Below are positions 8,045-17,372 of a stretch of DNA of 64,000 bases, piece after piece (position 1 is the stretch's first letter; each line of letters begins with the position of its first letter). A model generated the notes under the pieces. The model did not search any database. It was not told the origin of the DNA and worked only from the letters and a program-made list of their open reading frames with translations. The position numbers were made by a program, and so were the translations under genes. Source of the DNA: Blautia glucerasea (GTDB lineage: Bacteria; Bacillota; Clostridia; Lachnospirales; Lachnospiraceae). The stretch covers positions 140,943 through 204,942 of the forward strand of contig NZ_JAJBMO010000007.1 of NCBI RefSeq assembly GCF_020537505.1, in the 5' to 3' direction.

Positions 8045-10480
8045 ATGAAATATCAGAATATCATAGATAACATGACCCTGAAGGAAAAAGCCGCATTCCT
8101 CAGCGGAAAAAGCGAGTGGCAGACAAGAGATTTCCCACGTCTGGACATTCCGGCGATTTTCTGTTCAGACGGACCGAATGGTGTGCGTAAACAGGCTGGA
8201 GCAGGAGATCATCTGGGAATCAATCCAGCAGTACCGGCAACCTGTTTTCCTACAGCGGCAGCAATGGCAAACAGCTGGGATGAAGAGCTGGAGCAGAGGG
8301 TAGGCGTAGCCCTTGGTGAAGAATCCATGGAAGAAGACGTAAACGTTCTTCTTGGACCTGGACTGAACATTAAGAGAAATCCTCTCTGCGGACGTAATTT
8401 CGAGTATTTTTCTGAGGATCCGTACCTTTCCGGAAAAATGGCAGCAGCCTTCATCCGCGGTGTACAGAGCACTGGTGCAGCAGCCTGTGCAAAGCATTTC
8501 GCAGTAAACAGCCAGGAGCTTCGCCGTATGGCAATGAATGCCGTGGTAGATGAAAGAACTCTCCGCGAAATCTATCTTACTGGCTTCGAAATCGCCATCA
8601 AAGAGGGCGGTGCGAAAACTGTTATGAGCAGCTACAACGAGGTAAACGGTGTTTACGCCAACGAAAACGAGCATCTGCTCAAAGACATTCTTCGCGACGA
8701 GTGGGGCTTCGAAGGCTCTGTTATCACTGACTGGGGCGCTTCTAACGACCATTCTCTCGGTGTAAAGAACGGTTCCACCCTGGAAATGCCGACTCCGGGA
8801 CTTGATGCAGCAAGAGAGCTTCTTGCCAGCGTAGAAAGCGGCAAGATCAGTGAGAAGGACATCGACGAGCGCGTGGACGAGCTTCTCGATCTGGTACTTA
8901 CTACCACCGAGAATGCAAAGCATTATAAAAAAGTGGCGGACAAGAAAGCCCTTCATGAGGAGCACCACAAGCTGGCACGTCTTGCCTGCGAGAACAGTGC
9001 AGTACTTCTGAAAAACGAGGACGGAATCCTTCCGGTTGGAGCGAAGGTTCAGGCAGCCGTAATCGGTGACTTTGCTTTTGACCCAAGATACCAGGGCGCA
9101 GGTTCTTCCATGGTAAACTCCACAAAAGTAGATTCCATCAAGGACATGCTGGAGACCAGCGGAATCTCTGTAACAGGAATCGTCCGCGGCTATCAGCGTG
9201 ACGGCAAAGAAGACGAAGCCATGAAAAAAGAGGCTGTGGATCTTGCACGCCGTTCTGATGTAGTTCTGTTTTTCTTCGGACTGAATGAGAAAAGCGAGAC
9301 AGAGGGTCTTGACCGTAAGCATCTCCGCATTCCCCAGAACCAGATCAATCTGATCCAGGAGCTGGCAAAAGCAAATGCAAACATGGTTGGTATCATCAGC
9401 GCAGGTTCTGTTATCGAAATGCCGTGGCACCATCACTTCAAAGCTCTGCTTCATACCGCCCTCATGGGACAGGCTGGTGCAGGCGCAGTTCTTGACATCC
9501 TTTCCGGAAAGGTTAATCCATCTGGAAAGCTTGCAGAAACTTATATTAAGAAATATGAGGATACTCCTTCTTATAATTACTATCCGTCACAGGAGCGGAA
9601 CTCTGAGTACAGAGAGGGAATTTACGTAGGATACCGCTATTTTGACACAGCTGGTGTGCCGGTAAACTATCCATTTGGATACGGTCTTTCCTACACTACA
9701 TTTGAATACAGTAATCTCCAGGTGAAGCCAGACGGCGTAACCCTTACCATCCGTAACACTGGAAAATACGACGGTGCAGAGATCGCCCAGCTTTATGTAG
9801 GACTTCCGGGAGCAAAAGTTTTCCGTCCGATTAAAGAGCTGAAAGGCTTTTCCAAGGTGTTCTTAAAGGCGGGCGAGGAGAAAACAGTTACCATTAAGTT
9901 CGATGACAAGACATTCCGTTACTGGAATATGAAGACAAATAAATGGGAAGTAGAAGGCGGCGTTTACAGCATTATGATCGGTGCAAACTGTGCAGATATC
10001 CGTCTTCAGGATACTCTTGCCATTATCGGAACCACTGAGGTGATGCCGTATTACACCAACCGCGTTTCTTCTTATGTGGATGGAAAGATCCAGAAGGTTG
10101 GAAATGAGGAGTATGAGATCATCCTTGGACATTCCATTCCGGACGGAAGCTGGAGCGGCGAGCTTGGCATGAACGATGCCCTTTGCCAGATGTATTACGC
10201 GAAAAGCGGAATTGCCCGTTTCATCTGTAAGAAGCTGGGTGAAAAGCTGAAAAAGAGCGAGGCAGCAGGAATTCCGGATCTGAACACTTTGTTCCAGTAC
10301 AATATGCCATTCCGTGCCATTGCCAAGATGACCGGCGGCATGGTTTCCATGGAAATGGTAGAAGGACTTGTGAAGGTTGTGAATGGACATTTCAGCGGCC
10401 TTGGAAAAGTGATCAGCGGATTTTTCAGAAATCAGAAGCTGAACAAGCAGTACGAGAAAAATCTGGAAGAGCAGAAATAG
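8045..10480 (+). CDS. GH3 family beta-glucosidase
   Basis: An 811-residue cytoplasmic GH3 enzyme with no signal peptide. The N-terminal barrel carries SGKSEWQT, GRNFEYFSEDPYLSG and KHFAVNSQE, with nucleophile aspartate 229 in VITDWGAS. An alpha/beta GH3_C domain covers about 320-560, and a fibronectin-like domain about 590-680. A further ~110 residues extend beyond the usual end. Retaining GH3 enzymes of this layout remove terminal beta-D-glucose or related sugars. The start has GGGAGC 8-13 bases upstream. A GtrA-like gene follows after 13 bases. Confidence 0.93.
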   Translation: MKYQNIIDNMTLKEKAAFLSGKSEWQTRDFPRLDIPAIFCSDGPNGVRKQAGAGDHLGINPAVPATCFPTAAAMANSWDEELEQRVGVALGEESMEEDVNVLLGPGLNIKRNPLCGRNFEYFSEDPYLSGKMAAAFIRGVQSTGAAACAKHFAVNSQELRRMAMNAVVDERTLREIYLTGFEIAIKEGGAKTVMSSYNEVNGVYANENEHLLKDILRDEWGFEGSVITDWGASNDHSLGVKNGSTLEMPTPGLDAARELLASVESGKISEKDIDERVDELLDLVLTTTENAKHYKKVADKKALHEEHHKLARLACENSAVLLKNEDGILPVGAKVQAAVIGDFAFDPRYQGAGSSMVNSTKVDSIKDMLETSGISVTGIVRGYQRDGKEDEAMKKEAVDLARRSDVVLFFFGLNEKSETEGLDRKHLRIPQNQINLIQELAKANANMVGIISAGSVIEMPWHHHFKALLHTALMGQAGAGAVLDILSGKVNPSGKLAETYIKKYEDTPSYNYYPSQERNSEYREGIYVGYRYFDTAGVPVNYPFGYGLSYTTFEYSNLQVKPDGVTLTIRNTGKYDGAEIAQLYVGLPGAKVFRPIKELKGFSKVFLKAGEEKTVTIKFDDKTFRYWNMKTNKWEVEGGVYSIMIGANCADIRLQDTLAIIGTTEVMPYYTNRVSSYVDGKIQKVGNEEYEIILGHSIPDGSWSGELGMNDALCQMYYAKSGIARFICKKLGEKLKKSEAAGIPDLNTLFQYNMPFRAIAKMTGGMVSMEMVEGLVKVVNGHFSGLGKVISGFFRNQKLNKQYEKNLEEQK

Positions 10481-10493
10481 GAGAAGTATCATT

Positions 10494-10997
10494 ATGGGAA
10501 AAATCAAACAGTTAATCGAAGATCACCCAAACATCTGGGAATTTATTAAATTTAACGTATTATCCAACTGCGCAACTATCACAAACTTCATTATCATGTG
10601 GCTGTGCACCGGTTTTATTTTCAAAAGCTTTGCAAATACACCATTTAAGTTTCTGGTGTTCAATTACGCAGATAACATTGAGTCCAATCTGGGCTTGTGT
10701 GGCTTCTTAAGCTTCCTGGTTGCAACTGCAGCTGCCCAGACTGTAAACTTTTTTGTACAGAAGAATCTGGTTTTTAAATCCAATGCTGCATTTGAAAAGG
10801 CTGTGCCGAAATATATTGTACTTGCAGTTGTGCTGGTTCTTGTATCCGCAGCACTTCCGGCTTACAGCCAGAGCTTTTTCGTAAATATCGGCATTTCCGA
10901 AGCGCTTGCACCTACACTTGCAAATGTGGTGAACATTCTGGTTCAGGTAGTACTCAGCTATCCGACCATGAAATTCTGGATCATGCCGAACAAATAA
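10494..10997 (+). CDS. GtrA-like four-helix membrane protein
   Basis: A 167-residue protein with four hydrophobic segments, resembling the GtrA/DPMS family. That family is implicated in flipping lipid-linked sugars or stabilising glycosyltransferases. It sits 13 bases after the GH3 gene with a good GGAG site, so they are co-expressed. A strong terminator follows. No glycosyltransferase is adjacent, which is unusual for GtrA, so its role is unknown. Confidence 0.75.
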   Translation: MGKIKQLIEDHPNIWEFIKFNVLSNCATITNFIIMWLCTGFIFKSFANTPFKFLVFNYADNIESNLGLCGFLSFLVATAAAQTVNFFVQKNLVFKSNAAFEKAVPKYIVLAVVLVLVSAALPAYSQSFFVNIGISEALAPTLANVVNILVQVVLSYPTMKFWIMPNK

Positions 10998-11037
10998 AAA
11001 TGGCGGTTATTTTTGCCTGATATAGTGACAGATAAAG

Positions 11038-11084
11038 AAATCCCCCGGTCTGGTGGCTTTGCGCTCCTAACCGGGGGATTTTGT
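11038..11084 (+). terminator. rho-independent terminator after GtrA-like gene
   Basis: Stem AAATCCCCCGGT (11038-11049) pairs with ACCGGGGGATTT (11070-11081) and is followed by a short T tract. It ends the GH3-GtrA transcript. Confidence 0.85.
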
Positions 11085-11245
11085 CAGGAAGTAAGCATTG
11101 TAAAGAATCTTTATACGTGCTAAGATAAAAGACGGAATTTAACAATTTAAACACATTTTTCCCACAAAGAGAACACAAATTATCCCTATACTGTGAACTA
11201 TCAAATGAAAAGAATATAAAAGAGTTTCTAAAGGAGGCTTTTATC

Positions 11246-12643
11246 ATGAAGAATAGAAATGAAGAATTAAAGAGAAAACTTAAAAAGGCAGCAAGCATTA
11301 GTCTTTGTGCAGTACTGGCAGGCGGCCTTGCAGCAGGAACATATACAGGAGTTAACTATCTGACAGGCTACGAGCAGAGCGTACAGGCAGCAAGCGAAGA
11401 TAAGGTTGAGCTGCTGAAATCCGAGAAGAAATCGGATGATTCCAAGGATGACAGCAAAGATGAGAGTACAGCAAAGGGCAGCCTTGATGTATCTGGTATT
11501 GTAGAAGCGGCAATGCCAAGTATCGTTTCCATTACAACCAAATCTGTAGAAGAGGTTCAGAACTACTACGGAATGTTTGGTCAGTACGGTGCTTATTCAC
11601 CATCCCAGGAACAGGAGGTTCAGGGAAGCGGTTCCGGTATTATCATTGGTAAGAACGATTCCGAGCTTCTGATTGCAACCAACTATCACGTAGTAGAAGG
11701 TGCGGAGACCTTATCTGTTGGCTTCTGTGACAGCACAGCATGTGAGGCTAAGGTAAAAGGCTATGACAGCGAGAAGGATCTTGCAGTTGTAGCAGTTTCT
11801 CTGGATGATATTGACAGCGATACAATGGATGCCATTACGATCGCAACCATCGGTAATTCCGATGACCTGAAGGTTGGTGCACAGGTTGTTGCAATTGGTA
11901 ACGCACTTGGTTATGGTCAGTCCGTAACAACCGGTATTGTAAGTGCCAAGAACCGTCAGCTGAATTCTGATGATACAGTTGGCGATTATGACAGCGACAG
12001 CAATTCCGCTACAAACCTGATCCAGACAGATGCAGCAATCAACCCAGGCAACAGCGGTGGTGCTCTTCTGAATATGAATGGTGAGGTTGTTGGTATCAAC
12101 TCTGCAAAGCTTGCTTCCACAGAGGTTGAGGGTATCGGTTATGCAATCGCAATTTCTGATGTAACAGATACGCTGGAGAGCCTGATGAATGAGGAGACCA
12201 GAGATAAAGTTGATAACCACGGTGTTCTGGGAATCACAGTTCATAGTGTTGACAGTGAAGTAAGTGAGGCATATGGTGTTCCGGAAGGCGTTCTTGTAAG
12301 AGACGTAACAGAAGGCGGTGCAGCTGATGAGGCTGGTATTGAAGCAAAATCCATCATTACAAAATTTGCAGGCAAGGTTGTTACAACCAAGGAACAGCTG
12401 GTTGATTTCCTTTCCTACTACGAGCCTGGTGAGGATGTAGAGCTTACCATTGAGGTTCCGGATGGAAAAGGTTACAAAGAAGAGACGGTAACTGTAACTC
12501 TTGGCGAGAATACAAATACACAGAGTGCGGATTCCAAGGACAACGGTGACGGTCAGGGAAGCAGCCAGGATGATAATCTTCTGGAAGACTGGGAGAATAA
12601 CGAAGGCGGCGCAGGTCTCCAGTACGGCGAAGGCTGGAATTAA
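11246..12643 (+). CDS. htrA: HtrA/DegP-like trypsin-type serine protease with PDZ domain
   Basis: A 465-residue membrane-anchored cell-envelope protease. Residues ~14-36 are a signal anchor, followed by a charged D/K/S-rich linker. The trypsin-like domain has triad H148 (NYHVVEG), D178 (EKDLAVV) and S270 (GNSGGAL). A PDZ domain covers about 335-420. The C-terminal ~40 residues are acidic and G/N/Q rich. HtrA proteins degrade misfolded exported proteins. The gene is monocistronic, with AAAGGAGG before the start and a terminator after it. Confidence 0.95.
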   Translation: MKNRNEELKRKLKKAASISLCAVLAGGLAAGTYTGVNYLTGYEQSVQAASEDKVELLKSEKKSDDSKDDSKDESTAKGSLDVSGIVEAAMPSIVSITTKSVEEVQNYYGMFGQYGAYSPSQEQEVQGSGSGIIIGKNDSELLIATNYHVVEGAETLSVGFCDSTACEAKVKGYDSEKDLAVVAVSLDDIDSDTMDAITIATIGNSDDLKVGAQVVAIGNALGYGQSVTTGIVSAKNRQLNSDDTVGDYDSDSNSATNLIQTDAAINPGNSGGALLNMNGEVVGINSAKLASTEVEGIGYAIAISDVTDTLESLMNEETRDKVDNHGVLGITVHSVDSEVSEAYGVPEGVLVRDVTEGGAADEAGIEAKSIITKFAGKVVTTKEQLVDFLSYYEPGEDVELTIEVPDGKGYKEETVTVTLGENTNTQSADSKDNGDGQGSSQDDNLLEDWENNEGGAGLQYGEGWN

Positions 12644-12678
12644 ACAGCCTCGGAAATGTGAATAAATAATAGAATGAG

Positions 12679-12714
12679 AGAGGTTCATCTGTAAAAAAGG
12701 TGGACCTCTTTTTT
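12679..12714 (+). terminator. terminator of htrA
   Basis: A 9-bp stem (AGAGGTTCA at 12679-12687 with TGGACCTCT at 12701-12709) followed by six T. Confidence 0.85.
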
Positions 12715-12820
12715 CGGTCAAACTCTCCCACAAAGCGGGGTGTGCCGATTGAGAAACTGATTTTTCAAACATACTATGCTTTGAAATAGTTAGAAAACAC
12801 ATAGAAAATTGAATAATAGA

Positions 12821-12849
12821 TTGCGTAACCTACATTAAAAAGGTATAAT
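12821..12849 (+). promoter_or_regulatory. sigma-A-type promoter for the HAD-GGDEF operon
   Basis: TTGCGT (12821-12826), a 17-base spacer and a perfect TATAAT (12844-12849), about 70 bases before the HAD start codon. Confidence 0.65.
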
Positions 12850-12919
12850 TATTTTATTGTCGTCAGACTGCGGCATAATATTTTTAAGAATTATACGAAA
12901 AAGGGAAAGAGTCAGTAAA

Positions 12920-13648
12920 ATGAACAACGCAAGATTTCTGGTTTTCGATATAGATGATACCTTATATAGTCAGATGGAGCCGTTGCTTACAGCCTGTGAG
13001 TTCAGTCTGGGCAGGAAGCTACCGGATCCGGAGCTGTTTTACCGGATCTTCGGGAAAAGAAGCGCTGAAATGTTTTTGTTCAGCGAGAGTGGACAGATTT
13101 CCATTCATGAATCCCGGATTTACAGAATTGAAAATACTATGAAAGACCTTGGAATTCCCTTTACCAGAGAGCAGGCAGAGCTCTTCCAGAAGAGATATAA
13201 AGAGAATCAGTCCCATCTTCATGTTTCAGGGGTAATGACACAACTGCTGGACGAATGCGAAGCTGCCGGAGTAAAAATGGGCGTGATCACTAACGGACCT
13301 TTTTCCCATCAGGTTCAGAAGTTTCACACATTGGGACTTGATAAATGGTTTACAGAGGATCAGCTGATCGTGTCTGCAGGCGTGGGCGTGGCCAAGCCGG
13401 ATGTGCAGATTTTCCGCATGGCAGAAGAAAAATGGGGAATGAAGCCGGAGAATACTTTTATGATCGGGGATTCTCTGGAGAATGATATTGCAGGTGCAAA
13501 AAATGCCGGATGGAAGACCATCTGGATGAACCATCACCGTTATACGGTTCCGGAAGGTATGGAAAAACCAGATTATATTGCATATACAGAGGAAGAGTTG
13601 AGAAAGCTTATTGTCCAAATATGCTTTACAACGAAGAAGGATGGATAA
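12920..13648 (+). CDS. HAD-superfamily hydrolase (YjjG/YfnB-like)
   Basis: A 242-residue cytoplasmic phosphatase-like protein. HAD motif I is FDIDDTLY (D10, D12), motif II is ITNGP, motif III is the lysine of AKPD and motif IV is IGDSLENDIAGA. A helical cap lies between motifs I and II, as in subfamily I enzymes that remove phosphate from nucleotides or small metabolites. I chose 12920 over the longer in-frame opening at 12857 because homology begins immediately after it and the upstream promoter would otherwise leave almost no leader. The next gene begins 3 bases later. Confidence 0.88.
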   Translation: MNNARFLVFDIDDTLYSQMEPLLTACEFSLGRKLPDPELFYRIFGKRSAEMFLFSESGQISIHESRIYRIENTMKDLGIPFTREQAELFQKRYKENQSHLHVSGVMTQLLDECEAAGVKMGVITNGPFSHQVQKFHTLGLDKWFTEDQLIVSAGVGVAKPDVQIFRMAEEKWGMKPENTFMIGDSLENDIAGAKNAGWKTIWMNHHRYTVPEGMEKPDYIAYTEEELRKLIVQICFTTKKDG

Positions 13649-13651
13649 AGT

Positions 13652-15664
13652 ATGGTATCAGATTACAAAATCACCATGGAGCAGGCAGAATACGAGATGG
13701 TCTGTTACCGTAAGGTTTTTAACTTTGTAAGGCTTCTTGACCAGGAAAAACTGGAGAAATTGAATGCAGAAGGTCTGTTGGCAGCAGAGGGCGGACAGAC
13801 AAAAAAAGCAGATTTGTGCATAGGACATTTTTGCCAGGGCTGTGTGGCAATGGAAGCCTTTTTACGGAAGGCAGAGCTGTGCAAGCTGGAATTTATTGGA
13901 GATGACATTTATCAGATCATGGCTAAATATCTGGAAATTGACGGTAAGCCTTATGTAATGGAGCTTTTGAAGAAAATGGACAAAAGCAGCCTGATCGACT
14001 GGAAAGATCATGAGCGCCTGATCAGCAGCCTTACCGGATATAACGAGAGACTGTATCAGGATGTTCTTACGAAGGCATACAACAGACGTTATTATGAAGA
14101 AGAATTGAAGTCCCAGATGGGACCGGCTGGAATTGCCATGATCGATCTGGACGATTTTAAGCTTTATAACGACACATATGGACATAATGCCGGGGATATG
14201 GCACTGACTGTTGTTGCAGAAACCATATGCAAGCATATCCGTAAGGATGATATTCTGATCCGCTATGGAGGGGATGAGTTTCTTCTGGTGCTTCCCGGAG
14301 TAACAGAAGTGAAATTTGCCGGAAGACTGCAGGAAATCCATGATAAGATCCATCTGGCTACTGTGCCGGGATATGCAGGGATTCAGCTTTCTGTGAGTAT
14401 TGGAGGAACAATTGCCGGGGCAGATGAAACCATCGGAAGTGTAGTAGGAAGAGCTGACCGCTTTATGTACCAGGCGAAAACCCGTAAGAATCTGGTGGTA
14501 ACCGAGTCTAATGAGATAAAAGATGGAAATGCAGATGGCGCAGAGGTTAATCGTGATGAGCTGAAACAGCAGATTCTGATCGTGGATGATGCTGAGCTGA
14601 ACCGTGATATTCTTGCGGAGATCCTGCACCATGATTTTAAGACTATGGAAGTAAGCTGTGGAGAGGAATGTCTCTCCGTGCTTCGGGAGTATGGTGCAGG
14701 AATCTCACTGGTGTTGCTTGATATTGTAATGCCTGACATGGACGGCTTTGCAGTTCTTGAGGAGATGAACCGGAACCATTGGATCGAGGACATTCCAGTC
14801 ATCATGATCTCCAGTGAGGAGACAGAATCATATATACGCCGGGCGTATGAAATGGGAGTTTCAGACTATATCAGCCGTCCGTTTGATGCCAGAGTTGTTT
14901 ACCGGCGTGTATATAATACTATTAAATTATACGCAAAACAGAGGCGCCTAATCACACTTGTAACGGATCAAATTCGAGAAAAAGAAAAAAATAGTCAAAT
15001 TTTGATAGATATTCTCAGCCATATCGTAGAATTTCGTAATGGAGAGAGCGGTCAGCACGTTCAGCACATAAAGATGTTGACCGGATTTCTGTTGGACAGA
15101 CTGATGCAGAAAACAGATAAATATGATCTGAAATGGTCTGACCAGTACATGATCACAATTGCATCTGCCCTTCACGATATTGGTAAAGTGGGTATCGACG
15201 AGAAGATTTTGAACAAACCAGGCAGACTGACAAATGAAGAGTTTGAGGAAATGAAGAAGCATACCCTGATCGGTGCTTCCATGCTGAAGAGTCTTGGGGT
15301 ATATCAGGATGAGGAGCTTGTGAAGGTGGCTTACCAGATCTGCAGATGGCACCACGAGCGCTATGACGGCAAGGGCTATCCGGATGGTCTGAAGGGGGAA
15401 GAAATTCCGATTGCAGCCCAGGTGGTTTCAGTTGCGGATGTATATGATGCCCTGACAAGCGAGCGTGTTTACAAGAAAGCATTTTCCCATGAGAAGGCTA
15501 TGGAGATGATCCTGGCTGGTGAGTGTGGAACCTTCAATCCGCTGCTTCTGGAGTGTTTGCAGGATATTCAGGGCAATATCCAGGAGGAAATGAAGAGAGC
15601 AGCAGAGCAGCCTATGCTTGTGCAGAATTCTTATGTGGGGAAGATGATCGAGACGGTGCAGTAG
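13652..15664 (+). CDS. GGDEF-REC-HD-GYP cyclic-di-GMP signalling protein
   Basis: A 670-residue soluble three-domain protein. An N-terminal ~120-residue region with a CIGHFCQGC cysteine cluster precedes a GGDEF domain (intact GGDEF at 206-210). A receiver domain follows, with phospho-acceptor D357 in LLDIVMPDMDG. An HD-GYP domain follows, with H508-D509 in HDIGK and HHERYDGKGYPDG at about 566-578. GGDEF makes cyclic di-GMP and HD-GYP degrades it, so this protein could do both, switched by phosphorylation of the central receiver. No cognate kinase is adjacent. Confidence 0.93.
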   Translation: MVSDYKITMEQAEYEMVCYRKVFNFVRLLDQEKLEKLNAEGLLAAEGGQTKKADLCIGHFCQGCVAMEAFLRKAELCKLEFIGDDIYQIMAKYLEIDGKPYVMELLKKMDKSSLIDWKDHERLISSLTGYNERLYQDVLTKAYNRRYYEEELKSQMGPAGIAMIDLDDFKLYNDTYGHNAGDMALTVVAETICKHIRKDDILIRYGGDEFLLVLPGVTEVKFAGRLQEIHDKIHLATVPGYAGIQLSVSIGGTIAGADETIGSVVGRADRFMYQAKTRKNLVVTESNEIKDGNADGAEVNRDELKQQILIVDDAELNRDILAEILHHDFKTMEVSCGEECLSVLREYGAGISLVLLDIVMPDMDGFAVLEEMNRNHWIEDIPVIMISSEETESYIRRAYEMGVSDYISRPFDARVVYRRVYNTIKLYAKQRRLITLVTDQIREKEKNSQILIDILSHIVEFRNGESGQHVQHIKMLTGFLLDRLMQKTDKYDLKWSDQYMITIASALHDIGKVGIDEKILNKPGRLTNEEFEEMKKHTLIGASMLKSLGVYQDEELVKVAYQICRWHHERYDGKGYPDGLKGEEIPIAAQVVSVADVYDALTSERVYKKAFSHEKAMEMILAGECGTFNPLLLECLQDIQGNIQEEMKRAAEQPMLVQNSYVGKMIETVQ

Positions 15665-15742
15665 GCAGGGATTATTATAATGTAATATATTGCGGTATTG
15701 TTCGGCGAATTGTTTTGGGTAAAAATTGTGAACAACAGCATT

Positions 15743-15760
15743 TGCAGGTCGGGGGACCTG
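15743..15760 (+). promoter_or_regulatory. leader hairpin before YesM kinase gene
   Basis: Perfect 7-bp stem GCAGGTC/GACCTGC with a GGGG loop, 25 bases before the kinase start. It has no T tract and sits near the ribosome binding site. It might affect translation, but that is a guess. Confidence 0.35.
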
Positions 15761-15785
15761 CGGGAGTGGGGGTAAGTTTTACTTT

Positions 15786-17372
15786 ATGAAAAAGAAAATT
15801 CTTACACTGGCGGCAGTGGTAACACTGCCGTTTATTCTTCTTGTGATGTATCTTCTTGCCTCGATGGCAAGCTATAGCAATACCTATGATGAGATCGTAA
15901 GCAACATGACTGTGGCGAACAATTACAATCTGAATTTCAAAGAAGAGATGGATGAGAGCCTGTATAAGCTGGTTGTTAGCTACGTCACTCTGGATACCAT
16001 CGAAACAGACAAAAGTCTTAAGAATCCATATACTTTAATAGATGAATTACGCAGCGAGTTTACCAGACTGACAGCCATTACCACAGAATCTGAGAGCAAG
16101 CTGTGGCTGGAGAGCCTTCTTCGCAATATCGATACCCTGGAAAAAAGAGTGGACGATATTGTGGACAGCATTTCTGCCGGTGGCAGATATAATGAAAATA
16201 TTGAGAAGCTGGACAACAATATTTACATTCTGACGGAACTGATCCAGGACGATATCCAGTATTATATTTATTATCAGACACGTTATATGGACAAGGTCAC
16301 GGATACCCTGCAGAATCAGATCGGGCGGTTTATGGTGGTGTGCAGTGTGCTGATCGGCGTGCTGATCATTGTGGTTGCAGTCAGCGCGGTGATGATCGTT
16401 TCCGGTATTATACAGCCCATCAGTCAGTTGAACCAGGCTACGGAGAAGATTGCCCAGGGTGATTTCAATGCCAGAGCCCAGGTGGATTCCGATGATGAAG
16501 TGGCTGAGCTTGCAGTGAGCTTTAACAAAATGGCAGGAAGCATGCAGTCCCTGATCGATAAGGTGAAGGAAGACGAGCGGAAAATGCGAAAAGCAGATCT
16601 GCGTCTTCTTCAGGAGCAGATTCAGCCTCATTTTCTTTATAATACGCTGGACACCATTGTGTGGCTGATCGAGTCCAATGAGCCGGACGAAGCGGTGACC
16701 ATGGTTGTTACACTGTCGGACTTTTTCCGTGAGATCCTAAGCAAAGGGAAGGAATTTATCTCCATTAAGGAAGAAGAGAAGCATATCAGCAGTTATCTCC
16801 AGATCCAGGAAATGCGTTACCGGGATATTCTGGAATATGACATTCAGCTGGATCAGGTAATTTATAAATATCAGATTCTGAAGCTGACTCTTCAACCAGT
16901 GGTGGAGAATGCGCTTTATCATGGAATCAAGTATAAACGTGCCAAAGGCTGTATTCACATTCACGGGGAGAAGGAGGGGGATATTATCCGCCTGACTGTC
17001 CGGGATGATGGTGTGGGCATGGATGAGGAAGAGCTTGAACAGCTTCGTCAGCAGATCGAGAAGCCTTGCCAGGAGACGGAGAGGGGCTTTGGTCTGGCAA
17101 ATGTAAATGAGCGTATCCACATGTATTTCGGACCGGAGTATGGAATGAAGATTCAGTCACAGAAGGGTAAGGGAACTACAGTGGAGATTGTAATTCCGGC
17201 TATTCTGGAAGCTCCGGTTGAGAAAAAAGGGAATGATATAGCAAAAGTGGCTGAAGGCGGCAACAGCGTGAATCCTGACACAAATAAAAAAATAGAAAGT
17301 AATCCGAAACAGCAGAATGCCAATAAGATAATTGAGGGTGGATGGCCACAGCAGGAGGAGACAGGCGTATGA
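15786..17372 (+). CDS. YesM-type sensor histidine kinase
   Basis: A 528-residue membrane kinase. TM1 spans about 7-27 and TM2 about 183-210, enclosing a ~155-residue helical extracellular sensor. A HAMP domain (about 210-262) contains ISQLNQATEKIAQGDF. The His_kinase domain has phospho-acceptor H282 in QPHFLYNTLD, and a GHKL ATPase has N-box VVENALYHG and a G-box at GFGLANVNER. It is followed, with an ATGA overlap, by an anchored sugar-binding protein and then a YesN regulator. The three likely form one signalling unit. Confidence 0.93.
   Translation: MKKKILTLAAVVTLPFILLVMYLLASMASYSNTYDEIVSNMTVANNYNLNFKEEMDESLYKLVVSYVTLDTIETDKSLKNPYTLIDELRSEFTRLTAITTESESKLWLESLLRNIDTLEKRVDDIVDSISAGGRYNENIEKLDNNIYILTELIQDDIQYYIYYQTRYMDKVTDTLQNQIGRFMVVCSVLIGVLIIVVAVSAVMIVSGIIQPISQLNQATEKIAQGDFNARAQVDSDDEVAELAVSFNKMAGSMQSLIDKVKEDERKMRKADLRLLQEQIQPHFLYNTLDTIVWLIESNEPDEAVTMVVTLSDFFREILSKGKEFISIKEEEKHISSYLQIQEMRYRDILEYDIQLDQVIYKYQILKLTLQPVVENALYHGIKYKRAKGCIHIHGEKEGDIIRLTVRDDGVGMDEEELEQLRQQIEKPCQETERGFGLANVNERIHMYFGPEYGMKIQSQKGKGTTVEIVIPAILEAPVEKKGNDIAKVAEGGNSVNPDTNKKIESNPKQQNANKIIEGGWPQQEETGV

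Noticed and set aside
8165..9454. 429-codon open frame on the - strand
   Set aside because: It lies fully antisense to the GH3 beta-glucosidase, which has all catalytic motifs; the product shows no recognisable domain.
11711..12802. 363-codon open frame on the - strand
   Set aside because: Antisense to the protease and its terminator; Cys/Asn-rich product of codon complement, no domain.
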